NCBI GenBank assembly: GCA_003427395.1
Contig: BFEA01000008.1
Coordinates: 7,272,985 to 7,304,811, forward strand
Source: Chara braunii
Lineage: Eukaryota > Streptophyta > Charophyceae > Charales > Characeae
DNA: 31,827 bases
Direction: 5' to 3'
Below the pieces are notes generated by a model, which was not told the origin of the DNA, made no database searches, and was given only the letters and a program-made list of their open reading frames with translations. This document shows positions 21,152 through 30,180 of the stretch, piece after piece (within the stretch, counting starts at the first letter, position 1; each line of letters opens with the position of its first letter). Both the position numbers and the translations under genes were made by a program.

Positions 21152-21389
21152 CATTGGTGGGAAGGCCCCTGATTTTCCATTTGTTGTGAAGGTTTCACCT
21201 ACTTTTTGCCTAAGATCTCTGAACTTAGCCAATTGTTATGTAATCAGTTGGATGATTTGACTATCTGCAAGTCAGTTTCTTCATGTTCATCTTTCCCCTT
21301 GTAAGTGATGATTGTTGGTTGAGCAGGCACCCTTTGTACATGACCCCCACTGACTGCATTGACTGGAAAGACGCACCCCGAAAGTACAT
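21152..21389 (+). repeat. 238-bp direct repeat, copy 2 (B2-like)
   Basis: About 95 percent identical by eye to 20183-20420. Its end, GAAAGTACAT, is the probable right border of the element. Confidence 0.9.
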
Positions 21390-21518
21390 CTGCACTTTCT
21401 TTTTTATCTGCGGCTTCCACACATCCACATGTCCGACATTTTAAAGTATGACCATGCATATATCGTGGCATGTCAGCATCCATGCAATGAGACAAACCAC
21501 GTCACATACATACGTGCA

Positions 21519-21722
21519 GGGAGGAGGAGGAGAAGAAGACGAAGAAGAAAAGAAGAAGAAGAAGAAAAAGAGGTAAAATCGAGAACGGGAGGGAGGGGAG
21601 GCGTGCATTCAAGGAGATAGACGTTCCACACCGCAAAAGGAAAGAAGAACGAGAAGGAGGAGGAGGAGAAGAAGAAGAAGAAGAAGAGGTAAAAACGAGA
21701 AGAAAAAGAAGTAGTAGTAGTG
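21519..21722. repeat. Purine-rich GAA/GAG repeats, duplicated
   Basis: Two GAA/GGA-rich blocks (about 21519-21575 and 21640-21722), each ending in GAGGTAAAAnCGAGAA. Long frames on the minus strand only translate these as Ser/Phe/Leu runs. Confidence 0.85.
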
Positions 21723-21769
21723 GATAGGAGAGAGATACGCCAATAGTTGAAATCGAATAGTGTTTTCGC

Positions 21770-22075
21770 AGCAAATCTCAACCGCTCGTTTCCAGGTGTC
21801 AACATCAGATAAGAGTTTCACTATCAGCAAATCTCAACCGCCCGTTTCCACCATCGGACGGGGGGAAAAGGGCCACAACGGTCAGGGTGAGGGCCCGTGG
21901 CTGAAAAGGATTAGCAGTTTGTAGCAGATCGATAGCTTACAAAACGATACAGCATACAACATTCCCCCATCCGACATCAACGACGGTATACTTTGAACCA
22001 AAATTGATTGATTGATGATTGCTGGATTGATTGATTGATCGATTGGTTGGTTGATTGATTGATTGATTTAGAAAA
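21770..22075. repeat. 54-bp partial duplication and (GATT)n tract
   Basis: CAGCAAATCTCAACCG plus YCGTTTCCA occurs near 21768 and 21823. GATT repeats with interruptions span about 21998-22072. No gene seen. Confidence 0.75.
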
Positions 22076-22220
22076 AGCAAAAAAAAAAAAAAAAATGCTT
22101 TACCAATTAATGAAAGAATGGCAGGACAGGAGAAGAAGCAACAGGGGACGGGAAAAGAAGAGAATGCAACAGGGGGAAGGTCTCCAAGGTACAGCCTGTA
22201 GACTATTATTGGTGGTGGTG

Positions 22221-22466
22221 TCAACAGAAACCGGGCAAAAACCCCGACCCAGGCGTCATACATCCACAGGCGCCTCTCAAGGTTATATGCATATTCCTTT
22301 GTCGGATGGATTCAGTTCAATTCAGCTCATTTCTTTCAATTGGTATCAACATAAACCCGGCAAAAACCCCACCCAGGCTTCATACATCCACAGGCGCCTC
22401 CCTCAAGGTTAGATGCATTCCTTTGTAGGATGGATTCAGTTCAATTCAACTCATTTCAATTGATAT
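22221..22466 (+). repeat. 125-bp tandem duplication
   Basis: Two units (22221-22345 and 22346-22466), each with CCGGCAAAAACCCC-like, CATACATCCACAGGCGCCT and GGATGGATTCAGTTCAATTC blocks. No coding signal. Confidence 0.9.
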
Positions 22467-22725
22467 ATAGGATCTATCTCCTGCTCCCAACAACTGTGTT
22501 CACGTAACGACTCTTCCAGTCTTGTATAATGCAGGGACGCTGGCCCCGATTTCCATCCAGTAGATGTTGCGCCCCAACAATAGATTGGGCCTTCAAACCA
22601 GGCCCATTTAACGGGGATGCTCTTACTGTATCACCCTGGTAGGTGGAAACCTGCAGGGAAGATTCTCAAAAAGAAAAGAAAAGGGAAAAAAAAACAGAGG
22701 AGTATGGACAGCCAGAACGCAGAAT

Positions 22726-23140
22726 CTGATGCATATGGGTCTCTCTCCACTACTCTCCAAATGTGCAAAATGAGACTGAATCCTCTGCTAGAACATGGCA
22801 AGATACATTGCCAATTTTTCTATCTTTTGTGCATGTGGAGAGTCGAGGAGGGAGGCCTTATGTAAGATTGTGCTCTGGTCCCCATGGCCATGTTCTTTAT
22901 TCCTAGTAGTGAAATGAATTCATGTTTTTTTTTTTGGGTGTGTTTTTGAAGTTCCGATTCGTAGCTTGATTCAGTTCGTTTCCCAAGTTTCTGTCTTGTT
23001 TTCGGTTCTAATTGGGCCTCGCTCCACTACTCTCGAAATGAGCAAAATGAGAGTGAATCTTCCGCTAGAACATGGAACGATACACGGCCATGATTATTGT
23101 CTTTTGTGCATATCGAGAGTAATGGAACGAGGGCCATTAC
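22726..23140 (+). repeat. Two dispersed copies of the ~150-bp repeat, plus orientation
   Basis: 22726-22850 and 23015-23140 share CTCCACTACTCTC, AAAATGAGA, GAATC, GCTAGAACATGG and a CTTTTGTGCAT stretch. The same family lies inverted at 11180-11478. Confidence 0.75.
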
Positions 23141-23432
23141 CTGGCAGATGTTTTTTTCTGCTCCTACGGAACTCGGCGATATTCACAAAGTCGATGGCAC
23201 GGAGATTTTCAGAGACTCCTCCCTTTTTTTTTGGTTCATAAAATTGGGACCATTGCTCGATTTTCGCGTGTCATCTTTGAAAGCAGAGGGGCCATGCTAA
23301 TCTTCTTCTTTTCCTTTTTTTTGGGGGGGCATGCTAATCATCTTTTTTTCAGTATCGTTCTAATTTTAACAGATGTCCTAGCGACAGGAGAGACTCCTAC
23401 CCTTATCTACAAACTGTTTTTTGGGTTTTTTC

Positions 23433-23768
23433 CTAGGTTACCAGTCGTCCGATGGCCGGACGTCTAGGCCGGCCATCTCCCCCAACCGCCCCGTAGGGGA
23501 CGGACAACCATTTTTTGACATTAAAAAAAAAAAAAAAAAAAAAAAGTGTTGGGCATGCCATGGAGATCCCCCATAAAAAAATTCAGAATTTTCTGAGCAT
23601 TTGGTGATAGGGTGCTATTCGGGGAGGGAGGGGGGTACCAGGGGTTTTGGTGGGGATAGGAGGGGTATAGGTGGGAATTAGAAACTTTGAAGATTTTTAT
23701 CTTTTTTTCTACTGGCTCAAATGAGCCAATATTTTGGTGGCATACACCTTATGCAATGTAGAAGCCAC

Positions 23769-23804
<36 letters not shown>

Positions 23805-23896
23805 GCTAGGTCGGACAACCCCTGTCCGATCCGACGTCCGACCAGACGTCCGGTCGGACGGTCAGGGGGGTCCCGGACGTCCAGTAAAACAACCTA
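23433..23896. mobile_element. TIR DNA element C
   Basis: It starts CTAGGTTACCAG (23433-23444) and ends CCAGTAAAACAACCTA, so the right TIR is interrupted by a few bases. The 9-bp direct repeat GGTTTTTTC flanks it exactly (23424-23432 and 23897-23905). The subterminal regions fold strongly: GATGGCCGG (23451-23459) pairs perfectly with CCGGCCATC (23469-23477), and near the right end CCGAC/GTCGG blocks pair. Inside are a long A tract (about 23523-23545) and a T tract (about 23773-23802). Non-autonomous, same family as A and B. Confidence 0.75.
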
Positions 23897-23905
23897 GGTT
23901 TTTTC

Positions 23906-24190
23906 TCTGTATCGTGTTCCAATTTTCACAGATGTGTTGAACGACAGGAGAGATTCCTACCCACTGTTTCGCACTGAATCGGGACATTTTCCCGCTTTCT
24001 TTTTTTCTTTTCTTTTTTCTTTCTTCGACTTAGCCCTGAGGAAAAAAAAAGGTTTTTTAAGGCATTTCAATTTCAAAGAACAAAAACTAAGACATGCAGT
24101 CGAACGAACGTCTTTGTCACCTTTGCCTTCTCCTAATTCCTCTCTCTTCCTTCCATATTATTGTAGTCGCTTCGATGTCCCCTCGATAAC
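23906..24190. other. Spacer with a repeat of the sequence left of element C
   Basis: About 55 bp at 23906-23962 resemble 23350-23402 (CAGATG, GACAGGAGAGA, TCCTACCC), so element C sits inside or beside a duplicated segment. No gene seen. Confidence 0.5.
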
Positions 24191-24203
24191 CCCCCCCCCC
24201 CCC

Positions 24204-24263
<60 letters not shown>

Positions 24264-24363
24264 CGCTCGCTCGCTCGCTCGCTCGCTCGCTCGCTAACTC
24301 GCTCGCTTGGGATGACGGAAAGAAAATAAAAAAAGAAGAGAAAGGGACGAACGTAAAAAGAGT

Positions 24364-24414
<51 letters not shown>
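24190..24414. repeat. Compound microsatellite: poly-C, (CT)n, (GCTC)n, (GA)n
   Basis: C run 24190-24214, CT to about 24260, GCTC units to about 24306, and GA from 24369 to 24414. The CT and GA arms are complementary and could pair. Leu-Ser and Arg-Glu frames here are artefacts. Confidence 0.95.
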
Positions 24415-24416
<2 letters not shown>

Positions 24417-24729
24417 GGAGATGGCTTAGGGGGTCCTTGTCGCATGGCCTTCCAGAGTAGCACCACCAGGGCAGCTGGCGTTTCGAGCTTCCCACAACAA
24501 GCGGGAGGCTCGTCAGACTGCGAAGAGTTTTAAATTTCGGTGAAAGAATTAATTACATACCTATTTCTTCGTTTCCGTATTGAAAGTCAGACGCCACCAT
24601 CCCCACCTTCACGAACGCCGATCACGGGATCAAACTTCCGCTTTTCCCAAAGTAGTCGCTTGCAAGGGATACTTATGTGCAATGGCGATCATCACCCCAT
24701 CCCTCTCTCCTCCGATAACCCTAAACCCT

Positions 24730-24916
24730 AATCTACCATCGCATTACCCAACCCGACATCTTCTCCTCCATCCCTCTCTCCTTCGACTCCTCGTCATCAT
24801 CATCGGCATCACCATCTTTCCATCAATCAAAGCCTCTTTTCTCCCATCTCCTGACCCAACCCGACATCTTCTCCTCCATGCCTCCCTCCTCCTCCTCCTC
24901 CTCCTCCTCCTCCTCC

Positions 24917-24951
<35 letters not shown>

Positions 24952-25095
24952 GTCATCACCATCTTTCCATCAATCAAAGCCTCTCTTCTCCCATCACATG
25001 ACCCACCCTGACATCTGCTCCTCCATCCCTCTGTCCTCCTACTCATCATCATCATCATCATCATCACCATATTTTCATCACTCAAAGCCTCTCTT
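24730..25095 (+). repeat. Three-copy minisatellite with CTC and CAT repeats
   Basis: Each unit of about 100-140 bp runs CCCRACCCGACATCTTCTCC, CTCC repeats, CATCAT repeats, then CATCAATCAAAGCCTC. Frames on both strands are open only because of the triplet repeats. Confidence 0.85.
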
Positions 25096-25224
25096 GCACA
25101 ACATTCATCACCCACAGTCATCGGCCGTCCATTTCCCACAACCCTCCCCCTCCCTCTCCCCCCCCTCCTCTCCATCATCAAATCCTCCACTCCTGGCCCC
25201 CAAAGCCTGTCAGTCGAAACTATC

Positions 25225-25686
25225 ATGCCCGTCATCTCTGACGTACATTTGCTAATCCGACGATCGTCACTCGGTGTGGTGAGCAAAATTCCACACAGCT
25301 GCCACGTGGCTGATCCGTCGGCCAAGCAGCACCTCTCTCTCCTACGAGACCACGTGGATCTCGATTGGAGCGCTGACTTTTCTGATCTCGACCTCCTGGA
25401 GGCTGGAGGTCAACATGGACCACTCCGAAGTGGGGACCTCGTTAGGATCGGCCAATGCTTCTCCGAGCTCGCCGTCCACGTCGGCGATTTCATCCTTCAT
25501 TTCATGCGATCGGTAGCAAGACACGTGGCCCTTCTCACAACAAGACACGTGGTACTTCTCAAACCCGATCCTCGCACTAATTCAAGTTGTCCATACAAAA
25601 AAGGGAAACCTACTTGGATATCAACAGGATGCTTAAAAAAAAAACAAAAAAAAAAACGATATCAAGGTGATGCTGATTGCTCTTAA
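25225..25686 (+). CDS. Hypothetical ORF, weak support
   Basis: 153 codons in a region of ordinary composition. It begins MPVISDVHLLIRR; the middle is acidic (HVDLDWSADFSDLDLLEAGG), then SELAVHVGDFILHFMRSVARH, and it ends in a Lys-rich stretch caused by an A tract (about 25635-25658). No domain is recognised. It contains four CACGTGG elements, which would be more natural in a promoter. It may be an exon, a degraded fragment or chance. Confidence 0.2.
   Translation: MPVISDVHLLIRRSSLGVVSKIPHSCHVADPSAKQHLSLLRDHVDLDWSADFSDLDLLEAGGQHGPLRSGDLVRIGQCFSELAVHVGDFILHFMRSVARHVALLTTRHVVLLKPDPRTNSSCPYKKGKPTWISTGCLKKKQKKKRYQGDADCS
25302..25552. promoter_or_regulatory. Cluster of four CACGTGG (G-box/ABRE-like) sites
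   Basis: CCACGTGG at 25302-25309 and 25350-25357, ACACGTGG at 25521-25528 and 25545-25552. The last two lie in a 24-bp repeated block (AAGACACGTGG). G-boxes bind bHLH and bZIP factors in plants. No adjacent gene is secure. Confidence 0.4.
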
Positions 25687-25689
25687 TCG

Positions 25690-26062
25690 ACTGTGTTCTC
25701 GGCGATTTCCTGCATCTGCAGCTTCCTCGGGCCGTTGAGGAAACGAGGTCTCCTATAGACTAATCGGCGGGGACAGAAGACCCTGTTGAGCTTGACTCTA
25801 GTTAGACTATGTGAAATAAGGTGTTACCACTTCCCTTAGGGCCAGGAGGCAATGGTTCACTGCCATGTGTCAGTTGTCTTCTTCAATGCCTCGCATGGCA
25901 ACCGGTTACTGATTGTCGCCTCCTCGTTGAACTAGTAAACCATATACGCTCGTCGAAATAAGCCGCCGAAATAAGAACGGGACCTCAGCCCAAATGAAAA
26001 GTTGGGCCTGTTTTGTTTCCTACACGGGCAATAGGCACGACACGCTAGGGCGTGGTAACACT
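25690..26062. other. Unassigned spacer
   Basis: Mixed composition with no open frame of note, no repeat and no RNA motif that I recognise. Confidence 0.4.
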
Positions 26063-26454
26063 ATCTGAGGGCATACTCACACTAGCACGTACTTCTGCAA
26101 ATTTTACGTATGTGAATTTGAGTTTATATGGCACCTGCGGGTCACATTGCTCACCCGTTTGTTGCCCAAAGCAGAAAGGACAGGGTCCCAACCTGGCCTT
26201 GAGATGTGAAAATATGTTGTGTGCAGTCAGACAGCACAATGCACTTATGTTTTTTTGCTTCCAGAAAGCAGTAGAGGAAAAAGAAATACGATCAAAATAT
26301 GTAAGCCGGCCAGGCCGCTGACATTTACCTACACTTTTGTGTGAAAGTGCACTTTTGTGTGAACGTGCAAAATACGTGTCTCTTGTGACAAAAAAAACTA
26401 CATAAAATTTGCGATTTTGCGAAAATACGTGGTAGTGTGAGTGTGCCCTGAGAT
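26063..26454. mobile_element. MITE-like element with 29-bp terminal inverted repeats
   Basis: Left end 26063-26091 (ATCTGAGGGCATACTCACAC...) and right end 26426-26454 are inverted copies matching at 26 of 29 positions. Similarity continues inward (GCAAATTTTAYGTA) after a short indel. The interior has an 18-bp tandem duplication (ACTTTTGTGTGAAAGTGC, near 26333). I could not define a target duplication. Related ends recur at about 26528-26549 and 26889-26920. The 168-codon minus frame across it is not considered a gene. Confidence 0.65.
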
Positions 26455-27348
26455 GCAATTTCATCACATTTACTGCCAGACCTGGATGTATATGACCGCA
26501 ACTTCGGCCAGAAGTAAGTAAAAAAATCCTAGTATGAGTATATGCCCTCAAAAAACAAAAATCTGTTTTCTTGGCAGTTGAGATTGGCTGTTGAGAACAG
26601 AAAAAGCATGAATTAGGGTTGCGGCCGCCCTCGGCGAAGAGGCCTAGTGCTAGTGCCCCGGCCGGACTACCTTCTTAAACCAATAGTACCTCCGAGTTTG
26701 TTTTTGTCGACCCTGAATTTCACTGCGCTCCGAGTTTGCCGAGCCTGGGTACCACTCCGTTTTCTTTCTGGTACTCTCAGGAAAGAAAGGGGAAAAAAAA
26801 AAAGAAATGCGATCGTGAACCTCAGAAAAGAAAAAATAAATAAAAAGGAAACAAAGTTTTGGTCGTGATTGCAGTTGTATACATTCTTGGAACTAGTAGT
26901 ATGAGTGTGCCCTCACTAAGGGCATCTCAGCCCCGTGGCCAGGTTGTCAGATTCAAAAAAGACAATAGAAGGGAAAAAAAACGGGCACACGGATCCGGCC
27001 GTGAAAATGGCTTGAGCAGATCACGGATTTCACCCTGCCTCATTGGCAGGAGACTCATAAAAAAACACACGACAAAGAAAAAAAAGAAAACAGTAACATT
27101 CAGAATGTGGCCGCCTTACCTGCAAGGTGCATTTTGTGGAGGAAGTATGTGCGTACGGTCTCCTAGACTACCCTGCCCGACATCATTGCAGTAATTTTTT
27201 TTTTTTTTTTTTTTTTTCATTCGCGGCACTATAAAACTTATATTTATGAGACATTGCCGATCGTGTGTCCCACCCTCAATTTCTTCGGCAGCTCGCAAAA
27301 CCTCGTAATTTCCCAACACTAGGGGAGGTACTAGTGGTTTAACCGGAA
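26455..27348. other. Spacer with partial MITE ends and A tracts
   Basis: Contains ends related to the 26063 element (TAGTATGAGTATATGCCCTC near 26530; TAGTATGAGTGTGCCCTCAC near 26895), A-rich tracts, and a T tract at 27197-27217. No convincing gene. Confidence 0.45.
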
Positions 27349-27945
27349 AAAAAAAAGTACGTACGTTTTATTCGAATCACCTTCGAAAATCAGCCTTTTA
27401 TAAATCGTTTTTTTTCTTTTCCGAATAAAACATACGTTCAAATACAACGTACGTACGTTGTATTCACCTACAATGTACACATATTGTATTCCAATTTTTA
27501 CAATTTTGTTTTTTCAAAAATATTCAGAAAAATCCGGAAAGAAACAATATTCAATATTGTACAAAAATGCAATACAAACAACTTTTGCTTGAGGGTCTTG
27601 TCAAAATTCACAACGAAATTCAAGAAAAAAATAAAAACAAGGATATATATTTTTTTTTACGGTTGAGACATTTCGTTCACTTATTTTTTTTAGAACTTCG
27701 ATTTTCAAAAACATCACTAAAAAATTCATAAAAAAATTATGGTGCACCAAATTGCAATGCAAACAACTTTTGTCTGAGGGTCCTGGTGAGATTCATAGTC
27801 AAATTCGATATTTAAAAAAACAACAATAGCGGTACTATAGGTTTCTGAAAAGTTGTATTATAAAACTCGTTGTATAACGTACGTACGTTGTATTCGAATG
27901 TATTCGCGTGCAAGTTAATACAACGTCCGTACGTTATTTTTAGAT
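27349..27945. repeat. Cluster of ACGTACGT inverted and direct repeats
   Basis: A unit like ACGTACGTTnTATTCGAA occurs at 27349, inverted at about 27421, as a perfect 24-bp palindrome at 27441-27464 centred on ACGTACGT, again at about 27873, and inverted at about 27920. Between them two imperfect units of about 180 bp share GCAATRCAAACAACTTTTG and GAGGGTC (near 27570 and 27755). This resembles nested copies of a small TIR element. Confidence 0.6.
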
Positions 27946-30180
27946 TAAGAAGGTAGTGTCAGAAGTTGTCGGCGCTCAAGGTACGTGTCGGAGGCTGTGA
28001 AATTTCTAACATAAATTTGTCCGCCATAAAATATTTTTTTGTGGACTTACTGAAAACTATTTTTTGTAAAGTTACTTTGATATGATGGAATGTGGTACGG
28101 TGAGAGTGATGCTCACCGGGAGAGGAAACGGTTTCCTTTTGCGTTTTTTGTGATACGAGTATCTTGTGTTCGCGATCAATCATTAGGTTTTAATGACATA
28201 AGTAAGGTTTTTTTTTTACCCTTGTGGGTGACGTTACTTCTTTTTTCGGCTTCTAATTTGTAATGTAGTATTGAAAATTTTAACCTTTCGCTGATCATTT
28301 TTATCAGATTCTACTTCGAAAGAACCAGTGTTTTGTTTCCCTTTTTTTTTTTTTTTTTTTTCGGTAGAAATTGATACGACATAGGATTCAGTGATTGAGT
28401 TTCGTTACGTTAAATGTTTCATAATTTTTCAGTTGGAGGGTTGTTTCCTACAGGGCAAGGCTTGAACTGGGGAGTGGGTTGAAGCTGGTCGGCCACTTAA
28501 TGAGGAAAACAATTATATGATGGATGTAAGTCTTGGGCATTGGGCCCGTTATAAATAAAATTCCCCAGGGTTAAAAAAAAAAAAAAAAAAAAAAAAAATT
28601 CCGACCCAGTTGCATTACTCGCGATCTGCCAAGATTGTGAATGCATCGGGACGGAACACATATTGAGATTCATTGAGAATTAAGCGGATGTTGAGTAGTG
28701 CAACCAGACCCTTAGATCCGTTATAATATCTTAGTTTACTGCTCGCTGGATATATACGCTAGAGAGGAGAGAAACTTGTGTTTGTGTTGCCTCTTGGGTT
28801 GTTATTATCCTTAATTGATTCCTTATTGTCACTTAGGTTGCAGTATCTAGTGGCATAAAAAATATTATAGCTGAACCTTGAAACTTATTTCTTCACAAGG
28901 CGTTAGATATAGCATGTGCATACCTTCCCTGATATACTTTCGTATACCCTATGATGGTTTCAAGTTCTCATAGTTTTGAAATTAAGAAGCATGTGAGGAA
29001 ACACTTGGACATTATCCGCTGCAGTTTTTATGTCAAAACCATTGATTAGGTTAGTCGATGTTTGTTTGAGGATTTCATTTTAGTGTTGGTAGTTTGTTGG
29101 GTTGACAAATGTAACAATTTTGGAAAATATACTACTGTCACCCATCAAGAAGGTTGCGGTCAGTGAGACAACGTAATGATAATGGGCAGCAACACTTGGG
29201 TGACAATGTAACTATTATTGTCAGTGTTGCGCGAGTTCTAGTACATTGAAGTCAACATAAGAGCGGTTAGCATAACTGGGTAGAAAAGAAACTCGAATTG
29301 TATTTATGGTATTTCATATTCATTGACGGTTATTCCTAAAAAAACTTTAAGGGTGTGTGGTGCAAAACCTCTCTAGATAGTTTAGGCGTCCAAGAGATCC
29401 ATTGAGCGAAAAATTAGACGATCAATGTAGGACAAAGTATAATTTTTATTACATGTGGGACACTGTCGAGCACACTGCCATCAGTCCCGCAAGGGGGACC
29501 CTCCCAACCACGTCACACATAATTTTTGCAGGACTTTTTCGAAGAGTGTTGCGGCTCCAACCGATTGCGTTGGCTATACCTCTTGTGAGTCCCTATCACA
29601 AGAGAGAGGTCACACGAGACACAAGTTACCTCTACCCGCGAGAGTTGTCACCTCCCTAGGTAGGCGTATCCCCGCTAGGCTATCGAACCACGTATGAAAG
29701 ATTTTCAAGTACAATCACAGAGATGGCCTAGTCGATGGTATTTGTCGTTCGTTGTCGCATAGGGGTACGTGCAGTCGACACCTTAATAGGACTCGCGTGC
29801 GAACCGACGCTCTGGGGGTTGATTTCCCAAACACGGTTTTCTACTGGTCGACTAGGACGACCAATCTAACCATGCGATATACTTTCAATAATGATAAAAA
29901 TAAATTCACATGTAAATCGCGCTCAGTCCCTTCTTCCACTTTCAACTCATAACTTTTCAACAACTAAATAACCGAGCGTCGCGCGTGGAACTGTAAATAA
30001 ATACCATAGCAATGCAAACTTTATCATATCGACTAGCAATGCATCAATATATAAGCGGTCGCAATGATGACGTACTTTGTGGTACTAATAACCATGCGGT
30101 GTCGGTGCGAATACCCTTACAAGGGTATCCGCCCTGGTTTTTGCAAGTAACAGGAAATGGTTTTGGTCTAGAGTTTAAGT
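27946..30180. other. AT-rich desert
   Basis: Long T and A tracts (about 28341-28361, 28573-28599) and no frame longer than about 85 codons. Segment 29455-29700 is less AT-rich, but I recognise no gene, tRNA or repeat in it. Confidence 0.5.

Larger units (their letters stand above)
15678..21389 (+). mobile_element. Kangaroo-like tyrosine-recombinase (DIRS-order) retrotransposon
   Basis: The gene set is ORF1, then RT-RNase H with the DIRS-type C-terminal extension on the plus strand, then a tyrosine recombinase on the minus strand converging on pol. There is no integrase, protease or LTR. This order, with inverted recombinase, is that of Kangaroo from Volvox. Two 238-bp direct repeats (20183-20420 and 21152-21389) lie beyond the recombinase start and may be the B1 and B2 halves of split direct repeats. 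The matching A1 end was not found upstream, so the left border is uncertain. pol has stops and one frameshift, while ORF1 is intact. Confidence 0.75.

Noticed and set aside
20566-21198. 210-codon minus ORF between the direct repeats
   Set aside because: Its start comes from the duplicated repeat, composition is GC-driven, and no domain or homologous motif is visible.
24133-25325. Long frames on both strands through poly-C, CT, GCTC and CAT repeats
   Set aside because: They are translations of simple repeats.
26045-26551. 168-codon minus ORF
   Set aside because: It crosses the whole MITE-like element including both inverted repeats, so it is unlikely to be a gene.
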